Assembly: GCA_014529385.2 (NCBI GenBank)
Contig: CM043957.1
Coordinates: 89,731,881 to 89,795,880 of the forward strand
Direction: 5' to 3'
Length of the DNA: 64,000 nucleotides
DNA from: Adiantum capillus-veneris
Lineage: Eukaryota; Streptophyta; Polypodiopsida; Polypodiales; Pteridaceae
Position numbers and translations under genes: made by a program. How positions within the stretch are numbered: the first letter of the stretch is position 1; each line of letters opens with the position of its first letter. Under the pieces are notes generated by a model, which saw only the letters and a program-made list of their open reading frames with translations, was not told the origin of the DNA and searched no databases. This document shows positions 53,810 through 64,000 of the stretch, piece by piece.

Positions 53810-55268
53810 TGTCATAAAATCTAATATCTAACCAACCCAAATGATTTTCTTATATTAAAGTGATCATTTAATGTGGGAGAGTAAACGAGAACAAGGGTTA
53901 GAATATAGACATGTGCTTATGGATCTATCTCAACACGGGGACAAGGTTAAAGGGGTCCAAATGAGAGATGGTATGTTAAAGAGCAATGCTACCTAATGGA
54001 GCTTAAAGAACTTAGGGTTAGCTTCATTAAAGACCTCCAAAAGTTAGTGTTAAAAAGTCCTTTGACCTTAGGCAAAGCTAGGGCTGACCTTGACGTGGGA
54101 ACCCTACCCAAGCATGAGGTGCTTGTCGGCTTGCTAGCTAAAGTGCTTAAAATGTTTGTAGGAACCTTGCCCAAAGCTTGAGGTGATTTTTATGCTTAAA
54201 ATGACTAAGGTTCTTTAAGTGTTCAATTCAAAGATAAACTCTCAAGAGGCATCAACGGTTTCCATGCTTGATTAACTAAGTGCTTGAAGTATTCAATTCA
54301 AACCAAACGACTTAAGAAGCATAAAAGACACATGTTCAAATGATCCTCCACATGTGGCTCTCATGATGTGCTTGAATCCTATTGGATAGGTTTTAAAGGG
54401 GTCCAATGAGAATTTAGATGCAAAAAAATAATTAATTAACTTATTTATCTCAAAGAAGAAAAAGAGGACACATGTCTAAATGAAATAATTAAATAATAGG
54501 AGACAGAGAAAGAGAGAGGTGTGGACGAAGCATGAGAGGGGGGTATACTCTCCCACACACACACACACACATTCTCTCATTGTGTGGAGTTCAAAGGCAA
54601 GAGCTCAATCTCCTTCTCCAAGCTTGTTGAGAAGTGGAGAGCCTACACCAACACTCTTGGCTATGGAATGCAAATCCTACCAAGAGCCATGCTTCAATGC
54701 TTAAGCTTGACATCTTCATCGTCTTCATTACTATGCTATTATGCTATGATAAGCAAGAAGAGTGATGATAAGTGAGGAACTATTTCTTTCTCCTATTGAT
54801 GATTCTTCTTCCTCTTCCCTACCCTCATTCCCCGCTAGCTCTCTCCACCTTCCAAGGTGTTTGAGGCCTTGGAACTGAGGCTTGGGATAGTTAATGCTTT
54901 TTGCAAGTTTTATGTTATGCTTGTGATGCATGAAGCTTTCCATATTCATTGTATCACCTAGGTCACAAGGAACACAAATATTGTATTGTATCAAGTCTCT
55001 CTTGATGGGAGAATCTATAATACAAATGTCTTTTGGAGGGGGGACCGCCGGCTCCAAGTAGATCCAGTCCTCAATTATTATCATGTTCTCTAATACTCTC
55101 TCTCTCTCTTGCAAAAGTATTGTTCATGCTAAGTTAATTAAGTACTATGTTTATGTTGCTACCATCAATTAAGTTCACCCTCTATGTTCTCAAAGTAATC
55201 TCAAAAAAATGCTCACTCTAATTCTCTTAATTCTGCTATCTCAAAGTTCATAGGCTATTTTCATGACA
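53810..55268 (+). repeat. C1 3' LTR (1459 bp)
   Basis: Starts TGTCATAAAATC and ends TTTTCATGACA. It aligns along its length with the C2 LTR but is clearly diverged, with a CA run at 54555-54570 and the shared tract TTTTGGAGGGGGGACCG near 55030. Short ORFs inside are chance frames. Confidence 0.8.
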
Positions 55269-55905
55269 TCGTGCTTGTGCTTGGAGTGCTTAACATGCAC
55301 TTGCCTTTGTTGCATGACAAAACTATGCAGTATGAAAAATTTGTCAAACAAAATAAAAATCTATGCATACTTCATTAATCACGCAACTTGACTTGTCGTG
55401 TTGTCAATCTCTTGCATGCTGCATGACCCAATAGGAAAGTTTGGACTCAAATTTGGGCCTTGTAAGAAATGCCATGTCAGCATAGAGAGAGATAATAGAA
55501 AATTCATTTTAATCCATTTTCATACATGTTTTTTAAAATCTGGATATCTTATTCGTGCAAGGTACATTTATTAAAAAACCCAAAAGTATCCCAGTCATGA
55601 TAACACTTCACTGTGCGCGGTAGCTACTGAATTCAATGCCGAATATCTCAATCTTTTGCGTTTTTAAAACTAAGCTCTGCTTCCTTGCCTCCTTCTTCCT
55701 CCCCATTTCCTCGTGCGTTCTCTCACGTGCGCATGATATTCAGATTGCCATTCTTCTATCACCCCCACCTCCTTCTGCACACAGTTTTGATCAGTCATAT
55801 CTCACTCAACACTTGTAGCTTCTCCACGAGAAACTTCTACGAGGAATAGGAGATATGTGTATCACATGCACACAGAGCTCTTATGAGAGTATGTACCCCT
55901 CTGCA
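55269..55905. other. Unassigned AT-rich sequence with a pyrimidine block
   Basis: I see no gene here. A short ORF (55636-55818) reads as a hydrophobic, Pro-rich peptide and has no support. The stretch may be an intron or the upstream region of the exon fragment that follows. Confidence 0.4.
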
Positions 55906-56357
55906 AGAAAAACAAACAAATAACTCTTTCTGAAGCTTCTAAGGAGAACTTAAGATCACAGGGCATAAAAAATGTGGACCTTTGTCTAGATGGCAAAATG
56001 TATCCAAAACATCCCGTCACAAACTCCACTCCACCTTTTAAGGATATTACATCCTTAGTGAACTATGTCGGAGATGGCCACCATGGCTTGTATGGCTACA
56101 CTAAGTAGTTGACTGTAAGAAATGACGTTCTGCAACAAGAGAGATATTGTATACAACAAGAATGTCCGCTTACACAAGAAAGTCATGTAATGTTCTAAAC
56201 AGGCTGAAAGTAGCAAGGAGACCATCAAGGAGCTTACACAGGAACTTAGAGAAAAACAAACAGCTCTAGGTCTTCTCCAAAGAGAAAGAAAACTAAGAGA
56301 TATCGAGGAATTGAAAGTTGGCTCGGGAGGAATCAACAAAAGAGTGCAAGCCATCAA
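55906..56357 (+). pseudogene. Degenerate host-like exon, coiled-coil protein
   Basis: After a pyrimidine-rich acceptor-like ccctctgcaag, a frame reads KNKQITLSEASKENLRS, then KDITSLVNYVGDGHHGLYGY, and after a frame change near 56140 a Glu/Lys heptad segment (KETIKELTQELREKQ, LLQRERKLRDIEELK). It ends AA|GTGAGT, a good donor, at 56357/56358. Stops at 56106 (TAG) and 56188 (TAA) plus the frameshift show decay. I do not recognise the family. It lies between two family-C LTRs in opposite orientation. Confidence 0.45.
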
Positions 56358-56419
56358 GTGAGTGCATCTATCCTTCTTTAGTTTATATTCATAGAATCTC
56401 ACATCTCTTACTGCTAACA

Positions 56420-57153
56420 TGTAATGGAAATGGTCTATGAACTTTGAGAATAGTGAAATTAAGAGAATTAGTGAGCATTTTTGTGAGATTACTTTGAGAA
56501 TATGGAGGGTGAACTGAATTAATTGATGGTAGCAACATAAACATAGTACGTAATTAACTTGGGATGAACAATACTTTTGCAAGAGAGAGAGTATTAGAGA
56601 AAATGACAATAGATGAGGACAAGATTTACGTGGAGCTAGTCCCCCCTCCAAAAGATGTTTGTATTATAGATTCTCCCATCAAGAGAGACTTTGTTACAAT
56701 ACAATCTTTGTGTTCCTTGTGATCTTGGTGATGCTATGAATATGGAAATCTTCATGCATCACAAGCTTAACATAAACTTTGCAAAAAGCATTAACTATCC
56801 CAAGCCTCAGTCCCAAGGTCTCAAACACCTTCGAAGGTGGAGAGAGCTAGCGGGGAATGAGGGTAGGGAAGAAGAAACATTCCATAGAAGAAAGAAATAG
56901 TTCCTCACTTATAATCACTCTTCTTACTTAGCATAGCATAATAGCATAGTAATGAAGATGAAGAAGATGGCAAGCTTAAGCATTGAATCATGGATCTTGG
57001 TTGGATTTGCATTCCATAGCCAAGAGTGTCGGTGTAGACTCTCCACTTCTCAAAAAACTTGGAGAAGGAGATGCAGCTCTTGCATTTTTCACTCCACACA
57101 ATGAGAGAATGTGTCTGTGTGTGGGAGTATGCCCCCCCTCTCATGCTTGGTCC

Positions 57154-57204
<51 letters not shown>

Positions 57205-57583
57205 TATTTTATTATTTCCGTTGAACATGTGTCCTCTTTTTCCTCTTTGAGTGAAAGAACTTAATTATTTATTTTTATGTATCTAAATTTTCATTGGACC
57301 CCTTTAAAACCTATACAATAGCATTCAAACACATCATGAGGGTCACATGTGTAGGATCATTTGAACATGTGTCTTTTATGTTTATTAAGTCATTTGGTTG
57401 AATGGAATACTTCAAGGACTTATTCAATAAAGCATGGCACGTTCATGTCTCTTGAGAGTTATCTTTGAATTTAATACTTCAAGAACTTTAATCATTTAAG
57501 CATGTGAGAAACACCTCAAGCTTTTGAGTAAACTTCCCACTAAAACTTATCAAGCCAACAAGAACCTCATGCTTGGGGGGTTA
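56420..57583 (-). repeat. Inverted, truncated C1-type LTR
   Basis: On the minus strand this follows the C1 LTR from about its position 54105 to its end. The LTR end is intact at 56420 (tgtaatgg on the plus strand) and the start is lost at 57583. It contains (CT)22 at 57156-57199. With 53810-55268 it makes an inverted pair around the exon fragment. Confidence 0.8.
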
Positions 57584-57799
57584 ATTTTATTTGCGAGTTA
57601 ATCAATTCGTGTTTTTTTGCTACAGGTGATTCTTTTTCAAGTTTATAGAAGCATGGATTCCACTCATATGTATGCTCTCTAAGGTGGCGTTGTGGTATGT
57701 TAAATAAGTACTGAGGGAAGGAGAGAGAAGAAGGATTAGACGGAGAGAGAAAAACATACTTGTGAAATAGAGATAGGATCGGGGTGTGAGAGCACCGAC

Positions 57800-58525
<726 letters not shown>

Positions 58526-58571
58526 TTTTCCTGTTCATATGCGTGTGAAAAGGTTCCAAAGCTGGGTCCAC

Positions 58572-58890
58572 AAATAATGTTTTCCGAGCCCTTAGAGAGG
58601 CAGTTTGTGGTGGTTACTCATTGCACTATTATATGCCTATAGTATTCATAGAAGAATAATAATCATAGTGTTTCCCGAGCCCTTAGAGAGGCAGTTAGTG
58701 TTGTCTACTCATTGAACTTTTAAATGCTTATAAATCTTATAGGGGAATAATAATCGTAGTGACAAATCATGCATATTTTATTGCACACCCCACTTTAAAA
58801 GTTAGTGGTGGAGTAGTAGACGATTATAATATTCATATTGACAAATCATGCATATATTATTGCACGCTCCAATTTAGCAGTTAGCATATG
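58572..58890. repeat. Two short tandem duplications upstream of the 118-codon gene
   Basis: ccgagcccttagagaggcag occurs near 58582 and 58675 (93-bp period), and acaaatcatgcatat near 58761 and 58841 (80-bp period). Together they form the far upstream region of the gene at 59066. Confidence 0.8.
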
Positions 58891-58971
58891 CTGCGTGGGA
58901 CCCCTCATGTCACTAACACATGCCACTCTTCCATCACTATCAATGCTTTTTGAGAGCATGGTGCTTTAGCC

Positions 58972-58979
58972 TATATAAA
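58972..58979 (+). promoter_or_regulatory. TATA box of the 118-codon gene
   Basis: TATATAAA lies 94 bases before the ATG at 59066, leaving room for a leader of about 60 bases. Confidence 0.55.
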
Positions 58980-59065
58980 TGTTACAAGGCAAGCACCATA
59001 TGCTGCACAAGTGAATCGGAGGTGCTAATCAAGAGAGATTTTTTCATTTTCCCTGTACTTATACA

Positions 59066-59422
59066 ATGCCTATAGGATATGCTAGTACTGGTAATGAGGT
59101 AGTTGCAAAAATCCATGAAGAGCTTCACAAACTCCCCCCGAACGCACCCCTTGAAGAAAAGAAGACGTTTACACAAAGAGAGCGTGACACAAACAAGGCG
59201 ATCCGGATGTTCAACCACCTTAATCGCGCTCGCAACACCAGAGACCAGGAACTCAATGATGGCTTTGAGACAATGCGAGAAGCTCTGGGCAAGTGGGAGA
59301 CATGGGGGTACATAGATAGCTCTCGAAGGGCCGCTTTACAGGCGGAGATTGACCATTTGCTTGTCTGCAAATGCACAATCAACCTGGTCGACATCTCTGG
59401 CTCTAATGTGGTAGAAGATTGA
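59066..59422 (+). CDS. Small intact gene, 118-residue hydrophilic protein, unknown
   Basis: A single uninterrupted frame starts MPIGYASTGNEVVAKIHEEL and ends SGSNVVED. It is mostly helical and charged, with FTQRERDTNKAIRMFNHLNR and DGFETMREALGKWETWGY as the most structured parts. There is no signal peptide, membrane span or catalytic motif. A TATA box stands upstream and AATAAA 40 bases downstream, in line with a real single-exon gene. No retrotransposon features are visible. I do not recognise the family; a 5' or 3' exon of a longer gene is possible. Confidence 0.55.
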   Translation: MPIGYASTGNEVVAKIHEELHKLPPNAPLEEKKTFTQRERDTNKAIRMFNHLNRARNTRDQELNDGFETMREALGKWETWGYIDSSRRAALQAEIDHLLVCKCTINLVDISGSNVVED

Positions 59423-59461
59423 GGCAAGATTTAAATAATTATGCACTAAATAATATAGTTA

Positions 59462-59467
59462 AATAAA
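59462..59467 (+). terminator. Poly(A) signal of the 118-codon gene
   Basis: AATAAA 40 bases after the stop codon, in AT-rich sequence. Confidence 0.4.
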
Positions 59468-59511
59468 TATGCACTAGCACATGATAAATTATACTAGTGT
59501 GATGCAAGTTG

Positions 59512-59514
<3 letters not shown>

Positions 59515-59564
<50 letters not shown>
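59515..59564. repeat. (TG)25 microsatellite
   Basis: Uninterrupted TG run of 50 bases. Confidence 0.97.
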
Positions 59565-59567
<3 letters not shown>

Positions 59568-61012
59568 GTTTGATTCCCTACGTAATCATGTAAACAACTT
59601 ATTTTAATTATATGATGCTTATTTTAACTATATGATGGTGTTCCACTCTTCAGTGCCTTGGCGAGAATAATTCATATGTCTCTGTCTGACTTATTATTAT
59701 TGAAGTAGCTGTGATACTTTTAATCGGCCTAGTCTACTAACACATCTTCAAGATCTGTCATAATTTAGGGTATTGTTGATATCTTGTAGCTAAATTGAAC
59801 CGTCAAATGTAACTACAAGCTGTTTGAAAGCCAAAAATGTAAAGAAAATCTATGTGAGTTTTTTATATAATGCAAGAAAAAGATGAGCATGTCTTTAGTA
59901 TTTACCCTACTTTTAGTAGAATATACTTTCCTGTCCATGTAGGTGTTGTTGCAAACAAGGATGAATGCCTAATAAGCCAATTTGAAACTAGAAATCTAAA
60001 AAATATTGATGGTTGTACTTGTTTGGGCGAAGACCTCAAAGTAATGAAACACGCATAGACTCTTGCATATAAAATAGTAATTAAGAACACTTTACTGAGT
60101 TGAATAACTGCATACGTACATAAACACACATGTATAAATAACTATATATATTGTATAAACAAGTACTTAAAAACACTTTACCGAGTTGAAGATCTCCTTA
60201 CGTACATAAACACACACATATAAATAAATAAATAAAAAGATATTATATATATAATATAAATATTATATATAAAACTATATATATTCTTAGACCGACAGTG
60301 TAAAGAAATACTAACAAGCAAATGAAATTTTGACAGCATAACAACGTGAAAAATAAAAATAAAACCATTCCATACTTGCTTCTGTGAAAGCTTGCCTAAC
60401 TTTTGTTAAGCTTTCCTATTCTATACTTGCTTCCGTGAAGCTTGCCTAACTTTTGTGTATACATGAAACCATGATTATGTTTCTAAACATGAACAAAAAG
60501 CATGATTATATTCACAAGCAATCAAAATTTCGACAGCATAACGGCGCGAAAATACAAACAAAAAAATTTTCCATTCCATACTTGCTTCCGTGAAGCTTGA
60601 CTAACTTTTCTGTATACGTGAAATCATGATTATGTTTTCAAACATGAACAAAAAGCATGATGATATTGATAAGCAATCAAAATTTCGGTAGCATAACGGT
60701 ATGAAAATTCAAACTAAAAAAATTCCCATTCCATACTTGCTTCCGTGCAGCAGCGAATGCTCACGGGAAGAAGAAATTACATAAGCAAAAAAGCATATGT
60801 TGGTATATTACTTTGGTAAATCCAAAGCTCTCAACAAACTTCTATCTAGTATAATAAATATGAAATCATGGCTGAATTGATAAGGACGATCAACACCAAC
60901 AACATGTCTTCAGTAATACCAAAAAAGTGGCACCCAAACACCATGGTCACACGTCGTTCCATAAAAATCACAAACTAGAAAAAATGATAGATAATACCAA
61001 TGTTGATGTCAA
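59565..61012. repeat. Intergenic sequence with two tandem arrays
   Basis: No supported gene. An 85-bp duplication (aacactttac.gagttgaa near 60087 and 60172) is followed by AT-dinucleotide-rich sequence (60240-60285). At about 60314-60760 a unit of about 158 bp recurs (aagcaatcaaaatttcg near 60516 and 60672; ccatacttgcttccgtg near 60573 and 60731), with an extra partial copy at the left. This lies just beyond the 3' end of the minus-strand gene. A 62-codon ORF at 59870 has no support. Confidence 0.75.
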
Positions 61013-63973
61013 TCAAGGGCAATGTGATCCGGGCTCATATTGTTGCCAATTAGTCTCCTCATCGCTATCTGCATCAACTGCTGAAATAGCACGTACACAT
61101 GGAGCCTTGAAGCGTGAAAGATGTTGATGGAAGACCTCTGGATCACTATCTATGCAGAGACAGTGTCTAGACAACTCAACGCAAACATTGCCCAAGCCAC
61201 CACATCCAGAAAACATATAAACAATGTAGGTGTGCTCCGCAGTAAATGTCCGCACAAGCCAGCTAAAAAAAGCAAAAAATATGTGTATTTTTACTTTATG
61301 TAACATAGTCCAATAACGCATAGTAGGAAGTATATATTCTTACCGAAAGAAGTCAAGGCTATGCTCAGTGGCACCTCTAAGAGCGTGTCCTCCAATGTAC
61401 TCTCCGTCGACGCGCTCCACCAGTATTCCGGACTTGGCATCGAAAGAGTTGTTTTCCACGCTCTCTCCATCTCGTCGATCGTAGATAGGACATTGACCCT
61501 TACGATAAAACAATTCTAGCAATAGTGTTTCCACCTACAAATTACAACTAGAATGTGATCTAATTGAAGAAAACTACAAGCATGCTTTTCAATCAACAAA
61601 TAAATTTACTTACTCTCTCAATCTCAATGGTCTTTCGCACATAACCATCGGGGATCAAAATAAGGATGGTGTGCATCATTTTGAATCCCATCTCGATGGC
61701 ATGGCTAGACACAATGCCAAAGTGATCAGTGGAGCTTAGGGTGATGTACCACCCATTGTCTGCCACATACTTTGAAGCTATTACGGCCACTTTCTTACTT
61801 AATTTTTGAGAGAATTGATTCCATGGAGGGACCTGCATAATACTCATTGTTAATTTAATTAAAGTTCCAAAACTATCATAGACTGTCCATTGTGGTTTTG
61901 AAGGATGCATACCTCGTTCTCTGAAAAATTTTCAACTTTAAAGTTTGTTGGAAAATCCGCAAACAAAAGAGAGGCCACTTCATTGCTCTTTTCCCCATCA
62001 ACATGGGCTGAATGAAGAAAATCCAAGATCCTGCATACGATCAAATAAATGTATTTCAAACATTCACAACACACACCACACATAGTTAGTCTTTCTTTTC
62101 ACATGTGTTTACCATTTCTCATCATCGAGAGAAATTTTGTAAACATCTAGCATGTTCCCAATAAAGTTCACATCACAATCTATGGAAGGCACTGCATAAT
62201 CAGAAAATAAAATATTTCATCAAGAATTGTTGAGTAGAAAGAAAGTGACAGCTAGATATCTATACAAGCAAGTTTACCTGTGGAGCCTTGAGCACCTTTT
62301 TGGTTCTTTTTGGGAGACTTCTTGGGCTTCTTGGATCTAACAAAATCCAATCGTTTCTTTATAGAGGAGATTGTACTATTGTTTACTCTTTTCGAAGAGG
62401 TGGCTTTCTTGGAAGCTGAGCCAATCTCCTCAATACCATTTTCATTTCTTTCAAGAACGTGCTCTAAAGCAAACAAAAATATATTTCTCACAAACATAAT
62501 CTAAATAGTATGAGCACTTTAACAATTTTGTAGTTTTTATAAATGCCAAAAATAACCTTTATATAAGTTCCCTTCATCACGTGGGTAGGTGCCTCGAGTG
62601 TAATCTAGCCACCAAGGGCAATACTCAATTTCCCAAGCAATCAAACCATAATCTCTCATCCATAGTGGATACATACACGCCTCACAAGAGAGATCCCTTC
62701 AACTTTCAACAGCAATTGGCAACTTCTCCAACAAAGTTTGATCGTAAAGCTGAATTAGCCATCTACATAAAATGCAGTTAACTTTATTTGAGCTCCTTTC
62801 CTAAGTGACTTATTTATTATACAAACTCTAAGTAAAAAATAGAATAACAACCATAAAGATATCAATTGTATTACCTGAATAATACTCTCCTTGAAGATTC
62901 CATAAGCTCTCGAATTTTTTCATCCGACTCTTTTGTGTTGAGCTTACTCCAAAGCTCCACAAAAGCTTTATCAATGTGGTCCCTCAATTGGTGATGAAAC
63001 CATGCTTCAAAGCCCTCCAGCATTTCTTCAATCATTTTCCCTTTGATCCTCAAGCATTGCTTCAAGATACTTCCCCAATACCACTCTTTACGCAAGTACA
63101 TTCTAAATTTCATTGCACTAATATAACGCTCAGAAGTAACATCATCTACACGGCAATGCATCAAAGAGTGCAATATTTCCTTTTTCCTAGAGAGCAAACA
63201 ATAAACAAACCATAAATGCATTGATTCATTTGATGATTTCATGTGTATTTTTTATCCAAAAATTATTACCTCTCTGGTGATATTTTAGAAGTTGCCAAAG
63301 AGTGGACTTTGTCTCTTGTAAGGCCCACTTGATCCTTTTCTCTTATCCAATTGAAGTTAAATAATAAAGAGAAGAACCCTTGGCCATTGGCGGGGTTGGC
63401 AATGGCCAACATCTATGTTACATTAGCACGAGATCAAATCAAATCAATTTTTCAATCAAATATATCAAATTCAAATGACATGTCAACTTACAATTTTGTA
63501 GAAATTCAAACATAAACGGGGAGAAGAGAAAGTGTTTACCTTATAAGCTCTTTCTTTGAATATTTTTTCTACTCTTCCTCGAGCAACCATTTCCTTTTCT
63601 GGCAATGAAATCGAGGGATCATTGATCTCTTGCATCTCTTTGATAAGAGACAAGTCAAAGTCTTCCTTTTGTAGAGCAAATGAAAAAAAAAAAGTAAGAT
63701 TTTACAAAATAATGTCAAGCTTTAGAAATTACATAAAAAGTGTACTTTAAGGCAAAAAAATATACCTTCCATATGAGCATTGCTAATAAAAGAGCAGGAG
63801 CGTTGTACCAACTCCCTTTAGATGCCTTCTTCTCACAAGCAAGCTCTACCTCTATCCATCGAATCCAATCTTGGGGAAAGTCTTTCATTAAAGAATCTTT
63901 GCTTGCCACAGCCAGTTTTTGGAACAAGAAGATCTCCTGCCCAAAATTTGTGCTCACAGTGGTTCTACCAATC
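61013..63973 (-). CDS. Multi-exon gene with beta-class N4/N6 DNA methyltransferase-like domain (5' end outside)
   Basis: Eleven exons on the minus strand: 63973-63766, 63665-63540, 63412-63270, 63186-62875, 62762-62557, 62463-62278, 62191-62113, 62030-61913, 61832-61614, 61534-61344 and 61262-61013. All ten introns are GT-AG and all exon phases agree, giving about 678 in-window residues. Exons 1-5 are helical (MIEEMLEGFEAWFHHQL) with a CEAC/YCPWW cysteine-tryptophan segment. Exon 6 is Lys-rich (KKPKKSPKKNQK, nuclear-signal-like). Exons 7-11 follow beta-class methyltransferase order: a motif-IV-like LLFADFPTNF near 61950, a strand with NGWYITLSS, a TEHSLDFFRWLVRTFT helix and a motif-I-like MFSGCGG...CIDSDPEVF near 61200, where S-adenosylmethionine would bind. 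Classical enzymes have DPPY and D-x-F-x-G-x-G, so both motifs are altered. An in-frame TGA lies at 62701-62699. A decayed copy is possible. Confidence 0.7.
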
Positions 63974-64000
63974 CTAAACCACAATATCTTAAATTAAATG

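Noticed and set aside
59870-60058. 62-codon plus-strand ORF
   Set aside because: No promoter, no family features and AT-rich surroundings. It is compatible with chance.
61121-61303. Short plus-strand ORFs at 60927-61303
   Set aside because: They overlap the phase-consistent last exon on the minus strand and its intron, and have no features of their own.
61013-62191. Methyltransferase domain as MT-A70/METTL type
   Set aside because: A PPW triplet occurs (VPPWNQF near 61825), which recalls the DPPW box, but it lacks the Asp. The SAM-site-like motif comes after the catalytic-like motif, which fits the beta class better.

Overview
This window is eukaryotic nuclear DNA, almost certainly from a land plant with a large repeat-filled genome. 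The evidence is deeply nested LTR retrotransposons with plant-type primer-binding sites (initiator Met-tRNA and Asp-tRNA types), a non-LTR retrotransposon, long GT/CT microsatellites, and a host-like gene with ten short GT-AG introns of 79-127 nt. I suspect a fern or another seed-free plant because a bacterial-type DNA methyltransferase gene is present, but that is an inference and not proven.

Layout. (1) 1-1767: 5' part of a decayed Ty1/copia element on the minus strand. (2) 1768-2540: a gag fragment with a three-copy repeat and a SINE-like tRNA-derived piece. (3) 2541-24720: Ty3/gypsy element A on the plus strand. It is split by a GC-rich LINE (3132-9986, minus, 17-bp target duplication) and by chromovirus B (10995-20667, 5-bp duplication tgttg). 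Removing B restores A's reading frame exactly. B carries a large internal inversion, LTRs with 152-bp tandem repeats, and a 3.6-kb 3' LTR containing an ORF. A's pol holds a perfect 93-bp snap-back inverted repeat.

(4) 24721-55268: three nested Ty3/gypsy elements. C1 (24721-28706 plus 53743-55268) is interrupted by its relative C2 (28707-53737, duplication tagac). C2 is interrupted in its gag by element D (30738-49718, duplication atagc). D is about 19 kb. It has 0.92-kb LTRs, an Asp-tRNA-type primer site, an intact 879-codon Gag, a stop-riddled pol with two protease-like domains and a doubled integrase zinc finger, a recurrent 16-bp palindrome in its non-coding parts, and an intact coiled-coil ORF of about 1136 codons before the 3' LTR. 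D also has a candidate splice donor in its leader and a candidate acceptor at that ORF.

(5) 55269-60900: a degenerate coiled-coil exon between two oppositely oriented family-C LTRs, microsatellites and tandem duplications, and a compact 118-codon gene with TATA box and poly(A) signal (59066-59422). (6) 61013-63973 (minus, running off the right edge): an eleven-exon gene whose last exons encode a beta-class N4/N6 DNA methyltransferase-like domain. All exon phases agree, but there is one in-frame TGA and the catalytic motifs are altered.

Most coding sequence is retrotransposon-derived and dead. The parts that could matter biologically are the methyltransferase-like gene, the 118-codon gene, and the unusual architecture of element D. 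All identifications come from reading motifs by eye; no database search was possible.
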